A DNA stretch of 64,000 bases from assembly GCF_014042165.1 (NCBI RefSeq), contig NZ_JACDZE010000001.1:1-64000 (forward strand), in the 5' to 3' direction. Positions 8,009-15,810 of this stretch are shown here, one piece after another. Under the pieces are notes generated by a model that was not told the origin of the DNA, did not search any database, and saw nothing but the letters and a program-made list of their open reading frames with translations. How positions within the stretch are numbered: the first letter of the stretch is position 1; every line of letters starts with the position of its first letter. The position numbers and the translations under genes are program-made. This stretch comes from Moheibacter lacus. Its GTDB lineage: Bacteria > Bacteroidota > Bacteroidia > Flavobacteriales > Weeksellaceae.

Positions 8009-8650
8009 ATGAATAATAACATATCTATACCTCAAAACATTGAAAATCAAACTTCGTATAAAAGAAAAGTTTCTTTATCAGAACTATTGCGTTCGCTGAT
8101 GTTAGCACCGAGTTCGGCAATAGTATTTATCAAAAATAAAAAGCAGAAAACCATTGATGAGCAACTTTTAGAACGATTGCAACTGGCAGTAACTGAGGTC
8201 AACGCTTGTGCCGTATGTTCATACGCCCATACGCAGATGGCATTAAAAATGGGAATGAATAACGATGAAATATCGGGTTTCCTTACGGGAGACAAAAGCT
8301 TTGTCAATCCCGAAGAATCGAAAGCCATCCTATTTGCTCAACATTATGCCGAAACACGTGGATTACCCGAACAGTAAACATACGAAGCCATTGTAAAAGA
8401 ATACGGAAAAGAAGAAGCAAGAATTATATTGGCTGCCATTCAACTGATGCTGATGGGCAATATGATTGGTTTACCAATGAGTGCACTCCGTGCCAGAAAG
8501 AAAGGGAAACCTTATTCAGATAGTTCTTTGTTGTATGAATACGGAATGATTATAGCCGCTATATTCATAATTCCGATTGCATTGGTTGTTTCATTCGTAA
8601 AATGGATTTTTGGAAGACCGAATATCTATTTTGAGACCAACAAAGAATAG
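8009..8650 (+). pseudogene. AhpD-like (CMD family) protein with C-terminal membrane helix, interrupted by an in-frame TAA
   Basis: Codons 1-122 give an AhpD-type domain with catalytic motif CAVCSYAH (Cys67, Cys70, His74). A TAA at 8375-8377 then interrupts the frame. The same frame continues without shift through TYEAIVKEYGKEEARIILAAI to 8650, adding the rest of the CMD fold and a membrane helix (YGMIIAAIFIIPIALVVSF). A single C-to-T change of a CAA Gln codon would explain it. It closes the efflux operon, 5 bp after the ATPase. The truncated product keeps the CxxC but loses part of the fold and the anchor. Either a real nonsense mutation, a sequencing error, or two separately used halves; the first is most likely. 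Confidence 0.75.
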
Positions 8651-8712
8651 GTGAAAGATTAAAACAAAGGAACAATTGCTTTTTTGAATGTTTTTTTATT
8701 CCTGCACCCTAT

Positions 8713-8756
8713 GTAACCTATGTTACTTTCTGCCCAAACTGTAAGTGCTAATTTTG
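8713..8756 (+). promoter_or_regulatory. Crp/Fnr-type operator plus -7 box, site C (upstream of exported persulfide dioxygenase)
   Basis: GTAAC-CTAT-GTTAC is at 8713-8726 (centre 8719.5). A perfect -7 box TAATTTTG is at 8749-8756, 29.5 bp from the dyad. The start codon is at 8836, so the leader is about 75 nt and contains another palindrome (8782-8795). Confidence 0.85.
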
Positions 8757-8781
8757 AGGATTTATTACTACACTAATAACG

Positions 8782-8795
8782 TACTAAAGTTAGTA
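8782..8795. repeat. Palindrome TACTAAAGTTAGTA in the leader of the exported MBL gene
   Basis: TACTAA and TTAGTA are perfect inverted arms separated by AG. The palindrome lies downstream of the -7 box (8749-8756) and 40 bp before the start codon. It could be a second operator or a weak RNA hairpin. No matching palindrome was noticed at the other five modules. Confidence 0.4.
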
Positions 8796-8835
8796 TAGAC
8801 AGTTTTAAACATTGAAATTTTAAAGCAAATAATAT

Positions 8836-10302
8836 ATGAAATCCATCTTCTTAAAAAATAATTTTCTTTGGTTATTAGCCATTTTCTTCTTATCGAATTC
8901 CTCATTTGCACAAACTCTTTTCTTTGAACGTGTTTATGACGAAACATTATCACAGGCAAGTTATGTGATCGGCGATACAGAAACCAAAGAAGCGATTGTC
9001 ATCGACCCTAAAAGAGATATCGACACTTATCTGCAAATAGCTCAGACAAACAATCTGAAAATAACGAAAATTACCGAAACTCATATTCACGCAGACTTTC
9101 TCAGTGGTTCGAGAGAACTCGCAGCAGTTACGAAAGCACCGCTGTATTTATCTGACGAAGGCGGCAGAGACTGGCAATACGATTTTCCACACACCGGACT
9201 GAAAAATGGCGATAAAATTTCGGTTGGAAGTATTACGATAGAAGTCATTCACACACCGGGACATACGCCCGAAAGCCTGACTTTTTTGGTTAACGACGGC
9301 ACAAAAAATCCAATCAAAGCCATTACCGGAGATTTTATTTTTGTAGGCGATGTCGGCCGTCCTGATTTATTGGAAAAAGCAGCAGGACAAATTGGTTCGC
9401 AGGAAGTTGGAGCAAAACAACTCTATCATTCTATTGAAAAATTTTTGAAATTACTCGATAACACCGAAATCTGGCCGGGACATGGAGCAGGTTCTTTCTG
9501 TGGGAAAAGTTTGAGCAATATTCCGCAATCTACTTTGAAACAAGAAAAATTGACCAATCCGGCTTTGCAATTTTCGGGAAAAGAAACCGATTTTGTAGCC
9601 TATATTTTGAGTGAGCAACCCGCTCCGCCAAAATATTTTGCGATGATGAAACATCTGAACAAAGTAGATCGTACGCTATTGGTTGAAGTTCCGAAATTGG
9701 CTAAACTCAATCAAAAAGAAACAGAAAATGCGATTAAAAATGGTTTACTCGTAATAGATGCCCGTCCAAAAGCAGTTTCAGGTAAAGGATTTATTCCTGG
9801 GAGTCTTCTGATTGAAAATATGAAAACATTTTCTACGTTTGTCGGTTCGGTTGTTGATTATCAAAACCAGATTATTTTGGTTGCCGAAGAAAATCAAATC
9901 GAAGATTTGACCCGAAAACTAATGCGTATCGGGATGGACAATATCTATGGGTACGTTACCAATCCGTCTGAACAAAATTTGGCTTTGCAAAATGTAAAAA
10001 CCATTGATATAGATACTTTCAAATCATATTTGGGAAACAAAAACATTCAGAAAATTGACGTTCGTACCGAAAACGAATACAAAAGCGGTCATATCAAAGG
10101 TGTTGAAAATATAGCACTGAATACACTTGAAAACAATTTTGATAAAATCAATAAAAAAGAACCTGTCATCATCCATTGCCAAAGCGGAACAAGAGCGGCA
10201 ATTGCTTATTCTATTCTTGTGAAAAACGGTTTTGAAAACATTCTGAATTATTCCGGTGGAATTAATGATTGGAAAGATAAAAACAACGAACTTGTGAAGT
10301 AA
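8836..10302 (+). CDS. Exported persulfide dioxygenase-like MBL-fold protein fused to two rhodanese domains
   Basis: A 488-residue protein with a cleavable signal peptide (hydrophobic residues 10-24, FAQ at 24-26), so it acts in the periplasm. The metallo-beta-lactamase domain (about 28-245) carries ETHE1-type iron ligands: His83, His85, Asp87, His143, the GDVGRPD region and His216. A first rhodanese domain (about 300-380) lacks the active cysteine; the second (about 395-485) has Cys448 in CQSGTR. ETHE1-type enzymes oxidise glutathione or other persulfides to sulfite, and rhodanese domains pass sulfane sulfur. It is a close paralogue of the signal-less protein encoded at 15811-17193. A PaaI-like thioesterase follows. 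Confidence 0.88.
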   Translation: MKSIFLKNNFLWLLAIFFLSNSSFAQTLFFERVYDETLSQASYVIGDTETKEAIVIDPKRDIDTYLQIAQTNNLKITKITETHIHADFLSGSRELAAVTKAPLYLSDEGGRDWQYDFPHTGLKNGDKISVGSITIEVIHTPGHTPESLTFLVNDGTKNPIKAITGDFIFVGDVGRPDLLEKAAGQIGSQEVGAKQLYHSIEKFLKLLDNTEIWPGHGAGSFCGKSLSNIPQSTLKQEKLTNPALQFSGKETDFVAYILSEQPAPPKYFAMMKHLNKVDRTLLVEVPKLAKLNQKETENAIKNGLLVIDARPKAVSGKGFIPGSLLIENMKTFSTFVGSVVDYQNQIILVAEENQIEDLTRKLMRIGMDNIYGYVTNPSEQNLALQNVKTIDIDTFKSYLGNKNIQKIDVRTENEYKSGHIKGVENIALNTLENNFDKINKKEPVIIHCQSGTRAAIAYSILVKNGFENILNYSGGINDWKDKNNELVK

Positions 10303-10322
10303 TTTCAAATTCTCAAACAAGA

Positions 10323-10790
10323 ATGCATCATAAAAGAAAAGCAATCCAAGATTTGTATCCCGATGAACTGGCACATTGCTATGGATGTGGAAAAAATAAT
10401 CCAGATGGTCATCAATTAAAAACATATTTAATGGGAGATGAAACAATCGCCCATTTTACACCAGACGAAAAATTTACAGCAATTCCTGGAAGTGTTTACG
10501 GTGGTTTAGTAGCTTCCTTATTAGATTGCCACGGAACTGGTTCGGCTGCGGCTTTTGCTTGTCTGGCAGAAAATATTGATCTTGAAAATGTAGCAATTAT
10601 TCCCATAAGATGTGTAACAGCATCGCTTAAAGTTGATTTTAAAGTACCTACACCAATGGGTAAAAAGCTGGAGCTAAAAGGAAAACTCCGAAGTATCGAG
10701 GGCAGAAAAATCTTGGTAGATATGACACTTTCTGCTGAAGGAATTGTTTGTGCGACAGGAGAAATTTTAGCGATAAAACTCAAAGACTAA
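10323..10790 (+). CDS. PaaI-like hot-dog thioesterase family protein
   Basis: A 155-residue protein with the hot-dog fold pattern: FTAIPGSVYGGLVASLLDCHGTGSA corresponds to the usual HGG-containing helix, here YGG. An N-terminal segment CYGCGKNNPDGHQLK is common in this subgroup. Members hydrolyse acyl-CoA or other acyl thioesters. It starts 20 bp after the exported MBL gene and probably shares its promoter. The last five codons form one arm of the terminator shared with cydB. Confidence 0.8.
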   Translation: MHHKRKAIQDLYPDELAHCYGCGKNNPDGHQLKTYLMGDETIAHFTPDEKFTAIPGSVYGGLVASLLDCHGTGSAAAFACLAENIDLENVAIIPIRCVTASLKVDFKVPTPMGKKLELKGKLRSIEGRKILVDMTLSAEGIVCATGEILAIKLKD

Positions 10791-10817
10791 GTTAAATGCT
10801 TAGTCTTTGAGTTTTTT
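10775..10817. terminator. Bidirectional terminator between convergent thioesterase and cydB
   Basis: A perfect 17-bp stem, AAAACTCAAAGACTAAG (10775-10791) with its complement at 10799-10815 and a 7-nt loop, is flanked by A and T runs, so it can end transcription from both sides. It includes the last codons and stop of the thioesterase gene and touches the cydB stop codon at 10816. Confidence 0.9.
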
Positions 10818-11898
10818 AATGCTCTCCGTAACCTACATCATCCATTTTACCTTTAAAAACTCTGAACTGAATGATGAAATATGCAATCACTAAAATAGCC
10901 GCAATAATAAACCAATACAATCCTACTGACAATCCATATTCATGAGCTGCCACATTATGTACAGTTAATGAAGGATTAATTCCATTTGTAGATGGCAATA
11001 GTGTCGGAAACAAAGAAGCTATAGTAGTAGCAAAACTCCCAAAAATAAACATAGAAGAAAATAAAAATCCGGTGCTGTCCTTTTTAAATTTGTTAATTCT
11101 GAACAACCCGATTAGACCTACTGCACCAATTATCGGGAATATCCAAAGCCAATAATGCGTTTGCAGATTATTTAAAGGAAAGGGTTTTACATAATGCCAT
11201 AAACCAGCGGAAATGACGACTAATGCCAACAGTACGAAATTTAGTTTAAAAATCACTTTTTTAAGCCGCCCGTTGAGTGATGTAGATGTTTTCAAAATAA
11301 TCCAATTGGCCCCGTGAATGGTTAACGTTACAACAGCAACAAGTCCCAATAACAAGGTAAACCAGTCAATAACCCCCTGATGCTCTGCAAGTGGGTCAAA
11401 TGTAGGATTCCAAAGTGCTAAAAAGAAATAATGAGGTTCCTGTGTAGAGACACCATTTTCCACCATCCCGAGATTTACGCCTCTTACTACATTACCTAAA
11501 GCGGCTCCAAAAAACAACGCTAACAGAAGACTGGCTATACCAAATGCTTTATCCCAAATAGCTTCCCACATTCTGTGATGTACTTGTCCCCGCAATTCCA
11601 GCCCTACAGCTCTGAAAATCAACAACCATAAAACCAGCATCAAGGGCAGATAAAAACCACTAAAGGCCGATGCATATAGCGTAGGAAATGCAAAGAATAA
11701 AACACCACCAGCCGCAATCAGCCACACTTCATTAGCATCCCAGAAAGGACCGATAGCATTGGTTACGGCTTTTTTTTCTTGCTCAGTCTTAGCCAAAAAT
11801 AAATGTACAATTCCGGCTCCGAAATCATACCCATCGAGGATAACGTAAATCCCCAACATAACCATTAATACAATAAACCAAAATATTTCCATAACCAT
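10816..11898 (-). CDS. cydB: Cytochrome bd ubiquinol oxidase subunit II
   Basis: A 360-residue membrane protein with about nine helices. The start WFIVLMVMLGIYVILDGYDFGAGIVHLF and the segment GPFWDANEVWLIAAGGVLFFAFP are hallmarks of CydB. With CydA it forms the high-affinity quinol oxidase of the inner membrane. Bd oxidases resist inhibition by sulfide and nitric oxide, which fits the surrounding sulfur genes. It begins directly after the cydA stop codon. No CydX-like small subunit is evident. Confidence 0.95.
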   Translation of the reverse strand: MVMEIFWFIVLMVMLGIYVILDGYDFGAGIVHLFLAKTEQEKKAVTNAIGPFWDANEVWLIAAGGVLFFAFPTLYASAFSGFYLPLMLVLWLLIFRAVGLELRGQVHHRMWEAIWDKAFGIASLLLALFFGAALGNVVRGVNLGMVENGVSTQEPHYFFLALWNPTFDPLAEHQGVIDWFTLLLGLVAVVTLTIHGANWIILKTSTSLNGRLKKVIFKLNFVLLALVVISAGLWHYVKPFPLNNLQTHYWLWIFPIIGAVGLIGLFRINKFKKDSTGFLFSSMFIFGSFATTIASLFPTLLPSTNGINPSLTVHNVAAHEYGLSVGLYWFIIAAILVIAYFIIQFRVFKGKMDDVGYGEH

Positions 11899-13236
11899 TT
11901 ATTTTAATGCCATTTTAGCTTCAGGACCTTTCCGTATAATTTTTAAAACAAGTAAAAGAAAAAGCAGTCCAAGAAGCAAATACAGTCCAACAAAACCCAA
12001 AAGTGTAAATAATGCATTTCCCGAAGATACGGTAGGCGAAACGCCATCAACCATACGCATCAGATTGTAAACCAACCAAGGCTGTCTGCCCAGTTCCGCT
12101 GTGTACCATCCTGCCGTATTGGCGATATAAGGAAACGGAATCATAAACATCAGAATCCACAACAGCCATTTTGTTTTATACAATTTGCCTTTCCAGAGTA
12201 AAAACGATGCAAGTACCATAATACCAATGAAAATAGTTCCCAAACCAACCATAATATGATAACCATAATACAAACCGGGGACATTGGTAGGATGTATGGA
12301 TTCATCAAATTCATTCAAACCTTTAATTTCAGCATCCCAACGCTGATACGTAAGAAAACTAAGTACATTGGGTACAGCGATTTTATTGTCCAGTTTTTTG
12401 TTTTCCATATCGGGCTGACCCACCAAAACAATCTCAGACCCTCCTTTTTCAGTTTCAAAAATACCTTCCATCGCAGCAAATGTTACTGGTTGGTATTTGA
12501 CGACATTTTTAGCTGCCCAATCACCTGTAGGAAAAGCTAACATGACAGAAGAAATTACCCCGAAAACGACTCCGCTCTTTACAAAAATCTTCCCAAAGCG
12601 ACTATGCTTATTACTCAATAAATAGAAAGCTCCAACGGCTGCCACAAAAAAAGAACTCGTTACTAACGAACCCATTTGATTATGTAGATATGAAGGCCAC
12701 AGCCAAGGATTATTGAATAGAGCACCAAAATTTTTCAATATAAATTTTCCGTTCTCCAAAATTTCGTAACCGACAGGATGTTGCATCCAAGAGTGTGTAG
12801 CGATAATCAAAAAACCACTTGCCCACGAACCAATGAAGACCATCAGTCCTGATAAAAAGTGTAGTTTCTGTCCAAGTAGCTTTTCACCAAAAAGAAACAT
12901 GCCCAGAAAAGAAGATTCTAAAAAGAAGGAGAACATTCCTTCCATTGCTAACGTTTGTCCGATGATACCTCCGGTAAGCTCAGAGAACTTAGCCCAATTG
13001 GTGCCGAACTGAAATTCCATTGGAATACCCGTTACAACACCCATTGCGAAGTTCAATGCAAATATCTTCATCCAGAATTTTGATGCATTATTGTAATCTT
13101 CATTTTTAGTTCTGAGAAATTTCCATTTAAAATAAACAATCATTAAGGAAAGTCCCATAGTGAGCTGAGGGAACAAATAATGAAAGGTAATCGTAAAGGC
13201 AAACTGTAGCCGATTGTAAAGGATCATGTCTTCCAT
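11899..13236 (-). CDS. cydA: Cytochrome bd ubiquinol oxidase subunit I
   Basis: A 445-residue protein with about nine membrane helices. RLQFAFTITFHYLFPQLTMG includes His19, a heme ligand, and GWYTAELGRQPW is the conserved CydA motif. The length is that of the short-Q-loop type. It carries hemes b558, b595 and d with CydB and reduces oxygen with quinol electrons without pumping protons. It is transcribed leftwards from a GTAAC-N4-GTTAC module, divergent from the TauE gene, which has its own copy of the module. Confidence 0.95.
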   Translation of the reverse strand: MEDMILYNRLQFAFTITFHYLFPQLTMGLSLMIVYFKWKFLRTKNEDYNNASKFWMKIFALNFAMGVVTGIPMEFQFGTNWAKFSELTGGIIGQTLAMEGMFSFFLESSFLGMFLFGEKLLGQKLHFLSGLMVFIGSWASGFLIIATHSWMQHPVGYEILENGKFILKNFGALFNNPWLWPSYLHNQMGSLVTSSFFVAAVGAFYLLSNKHSRFGKIFVKSGVVFGVISSVMLAFPTGDWAAKNVVKYQPVTFAAMEGIFETEKGGSEIVLVGQPDMENKKLDNKIAVPNVLSFLTYQRWDAEIKGLNEFDESIHPTNVPGLYYGYHIMVGLGTIFIGIMVLASFLLWKGKLYKTKWLLWILMFMIPFPYIANTAGWYTAELGRQPWLVYNLMRMVDGVSPTVSSGNALFTLLGFVGLYLLLGLLFLLLVLKIIRKGPEAKMALK

Positions 13237-13304
13237 AAGGAATATTTTAAGCGTTTGAATATCACGTTTTGTTACCGCATATATCCACCTTTTATATGCA
13301 TCTG

Positions 13305-13349
13305 TAAATGTATTTATAAATTACAAAAACGATTGTAACACTTGTTACA
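13305..13349 (-). promoter_or_regulatory. Crp/Fnr-type operator plus -7 box, site D (cydAB promoter)
   Basis: The palindrome TGTAAC-N4-GTTACA is at 13334-13349 (core 13335-13348, centre 13341.5). Reading leftwards, TACATTTA at 13312-13305 (consensus TAnnTTTG, last base differs) begins 29.5 bp from the dyad. The cydA start codon ends at 13236. Confidence 0.78.
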
Positions 13350-13401
13350 CAATATAGAATTAATAACCATCCAATGATTTTTAGTTTTAATTTTTAGCTC
13401 T

Positions 13402-13445
13402 GTAACAATTGTTACTGCCTGCGTTATCGTGGTATTCTAATTTTG
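13402..13445 (+). promoter_or_regulatory. Crp/Fnr-type operator plus -7 box, site E (TauE/SafE promoter)
   Basis: GTAAC-AATT-GTTAC, a fully self-complementary 14-mer, is at 13402-13415 (centre 13408.5). A perfect -7 box TAATTTTG is at 13438-13445, 29.5 bp from the dyad. The start codon is at 13469. It sits 67 bp from the cydAB operator, back to back. Confidence 0.87.
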
Positions 13446-13468
13446 TCGCATCATTTAATCATTGAATT

Positions 13469-14272
13469 ATGGCGACAGATCTTATAGGCTATTTATTGGC
13501 CGTTTTAGTAGGTGTTTCATTAGGACTTATTGGTAGCGGAGGTTCCATACTTACCGTTCCTATTTTGGTGTATGTCATGGGCGTTAACCCCATATTAGCG
13601 ACAGCGTATTCCTTATTTGTAGTGGGTACTACATCCTTGGTAGGTGGCGTTCAAAACGCCATTCAGAAAAAAGTAGATTTCAAAACCGTACTTATTTTTG
13701 GTATTCCGTCTATTGTTGCTGTGTATTTGACCAGAGCTTATCTGATGCCTTTAATTCCTGATGTGATTATCTCTATCGGAAGCTTTGAATTTACCAAACC
13801 TATCGCCTTGATGGTGCTTTTTGCCATCGTAATGATTTTTGCTTCCATATCGATGATACGTCCTTGTCCGCATTGCAATGATGTAGACACCGGTGAAATA
13901 AAATATAACTATCCGATGATTCTTCTGGAAGGAGCATTAGTTGGTACACTAACCGGATTGGTAGGTGCAGGCGGTGGATTTTTAATTATTCCCGCATTGG
14001 TTCTATTAGCAAAAATGCCGATGAAGTTAGCTGTAGGGACTTCCTTGTTTATCATCGCAGCAAAGTCACTCTTGGGATTCACAGGTGATTTGCAAGGTAG
14101 CGAAACAATTGACTGGACTTTGCTATCCATCTTTACCGGATTATCTGTTGTCGGAATTTTTATCGGGATTTTTCTGTCTAAAAAAATAGAAGGCAATAAA
14201 CTTAAAGCCGCATTCGGCTGGTTTGTACTCGTAATGGGAATCTATATCCTCATCAAGGAATTATTCTTATAA
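13469..14272 (+). CDS. TauE/SafE family sulfite or sulfonate exporter-like permease
   Basis: A 267-residue protein with about eight membrane helices in two homologous halves: GVSLGLIGSGGSILTVPIL near residues 15-33 and GTLTGLVGAGGGFLIIPAL near 154-172 are the repeated TauE/SafE signature. A cytoplasmic loop PCPHCNDVDTG (about 131-141) has a CxxC pair. Family members export sulfite, sulfoacetate or related anions. In this setting it would remove sulfite made by the neighbouring persulfide dioxygenases, which is inference. It has its own promoter module and no gene directly downstream before another module. Confidence 0.87.
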   Translation: MATDLIGYLLAVLVGVSLGLIGSGGSILTVPILVYVMGVNPILATAYSLFVVGTTSLVGGVQNAIQKKVDFKTVLIFGIPSIVAVYLTRAYLMPLIPDVIISIGSFEFTKPIALMVLFAIVMIFASISMIRPCPHCNDVDTGEIKYNYPMILLEGALVGTLTGLVGAGGGFLIIPALVLLAKMPMKLAVGTSLFIIAAKSLLGFTGDLQGSETIDWTLLSIFTGLSVVGIFIGIFLSKKIEGNKLKAAFGWFVLVMGIYILIKELFL

Positions 14273-14284
14273 AAAAACAGTCTT

Positions 14285-14328
14285 GTAACTTATGTTACTG
14301 AACAGGTTATAAGCAGGTTGTAATTTTG
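14285..14328 (+). promoter_or_regulatory. Crp/Fnr-type operator plus -7 box, site F (persulfide dioxygenase operon)
   Basis: GTAAC-TTAT-GTTAC is at 14285-14298 (centre 14291.5), only 13 bp after the TauE stop. A perfect -7 box TAATTTTG is at 14321-14328, 29.5 bp from the dyad. The start codon is at 14366. Confidence 0.87.
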
Positions 14329-14365
14329 TAGTATAAAATTTAAAACAATTAAAAAATCATAAAGA

Positions 14366-15784
14366 ATGAAAGTAGAACAAATTTATACAGGATGTTTGGC
14401 TCAAGGAGCTTATTATATTGAAAGTAATGGAGAAGCTGTGGTAATAGATCCGCTTCGTGAAGTCCAACCTTATATCGAAAAAGCGGAAAAAGACGGGGCT
14501 AAAATTAAATATGTATTGGAAACGCATTTTCACGCTGATTTTGTGAGTGGTCATTTGGATTTGGCTAAAAAAACCGGTGCAACGATTGTTTTTGGTCCCA
14601 CTGCAAAACCATCATTTGACGCATATGTTGCTGAGGATGGTGAAATTTTACAAGTTGGAAATATCCAAATCAAAGTCATACACACACCGGGTCATACGAT
14701 GGAGAGTACTTGCTTTTTATTAATTGATGAAAGCGGAAAAGAAACTGCTTTGTTTACCGGTGATACCTTATTCATCGGCGATGTGGGTCGTCCAGATTTG
14801 GCACAAAAAGTGATTGCAGATCTGACACAGGAAAAATTAGCGGCTCATTTGTACGATTCATTGCACAACAAAATCATTCCGTTAGCAGATGATATCATTG
14901 TCTATCCAGCACACGGAGCAGGTTCGGCTTGTGGTAAGAACATGAGCAAGGAAACGACCGATACCTTGGGCAACCAAAAGAAAACCAACTATGCTTTACA
15001 ATCAATGACCAAAGAAAAATTCATCGAAGAAGTGTTAGATGGCTTAATGCCACCTCCTGGATATTTTCCAGAAAACGTGCTGATGAACATCAAAGGTTAC
15101 GAAAGTATTGATGAAGTATTGAACAAAGGAACGCAAGCTTTAAGTCCTGAAGCATTTGAAACTGCTGCCAACGAAACTGACGCATTGTTGCTGGATACTC
15201 GTGATGCACAAACCTTTGCTAAAGGATTTATTCCAAATTCAATCAATATCGGTATTGATGGAAACTTTGCACCGTGGGTAGGTACACTCATTCCGGATAT
15301 CAAACAAACCATTTTATTGATTGCAGACGAAGGTCGTGAGGAAGAAGTCGTTACCAGATTGGCTCGAGTTGGTTACGACAATACTATTGGTTATCTGAAA
15401 GGTGGATTTGAAGCCTGGAAAAATGCCGGCAAAGAAACCGACACCATCGAATCTGTTTCGGTAGATGAACTGGCAAAACGAATGGAAGAAAATCCAAACC
15501 TGGACATTCTGGATGTACGCAAAAAGAGCGAACATTTTTCAGAACACGCAATCGGTTCAAAAAACATCGCTTTGGATTATATCAACGAACATATAGCTGA
15601 AGTGAATAAAGACAAAACCTATTACGTACACTGTGCCGGTGGTTACCGTTCAATGATTTTCAACTCTATTCTTAGAGCCAGAGGATATAACAAACTTATC
15701 GACGTTCAAGGCGGATTTACGGCAATCAAAGAATCGGGAAAATTCAAGGTAAGCGATTACGTTTGTCCAACAACTATGCTTTAA
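14366..15784 (+). CDS. Cytosolic persulfide dioxygenase-like MBL-fold protein with two rhodanese domains (type 2)
   Basis: A 472-residue protein without signal peptide. MBL-domain ligands are His54, His56, Asp58, His110 and His183, with TGDTLFIGDVGRPD. The first rhodanese domain (about 265-355) has no active cysteine (ADEGRE); the second (about 365-455) has Cys423 in CAGGYRS. It differs clearly from the other two fusions in the window, for example HFHADF instead of HIHADF, so it is a separate lineage. It probably oxidises persulfides to sulfite in the cytosol. First gene of an operon with the next MBL gene (26 bp gap) and a peroxiredoxin. Confidence 0.88.
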   Translation: MKVEQIYTGCLAQGAYYIESNGEAVVIDPLREVQPYIEKAEKDGAKIKYVLETHFHADFVSGHLDLAKKTGATIVFGPTAKPSFDAYVAEDGEILQVGNIQIKVIHTPGHTMESTCFLLIDESGKETALFTGDTLFIGDVGRPDLAQKVIADLTQEKLAAHLYDSLHNKIIPLADDIIVYPAHGAGSACGKNMSKETTDTLGNQKKTNYALQSMTKEKFIEEVLDGLMPPPGYFPENVLMNIKGYESIDEVLNKGTQALSPEAFETAANETDALLLDTRDAQTFAKGFIPNSINIGIDGNFAPWVGTLIPDIKQTILLIADEGREEEVVTRLARVGYDNTIGYLKGGFEAWKNAGKETDTIESVSVDELAKRMEENPNLDILDVRKKSEHFSEHAIGSKNIALDYINEHIAEVNKDKTYYVHCAGGYRSMIFNSILRARGYNKLIDVQGGFTAIKESGKFKVSDYVCPTTML

Positions 15785-15810
15785 TTAATAACATTAAAAT
15801 CTAAAAAAAT

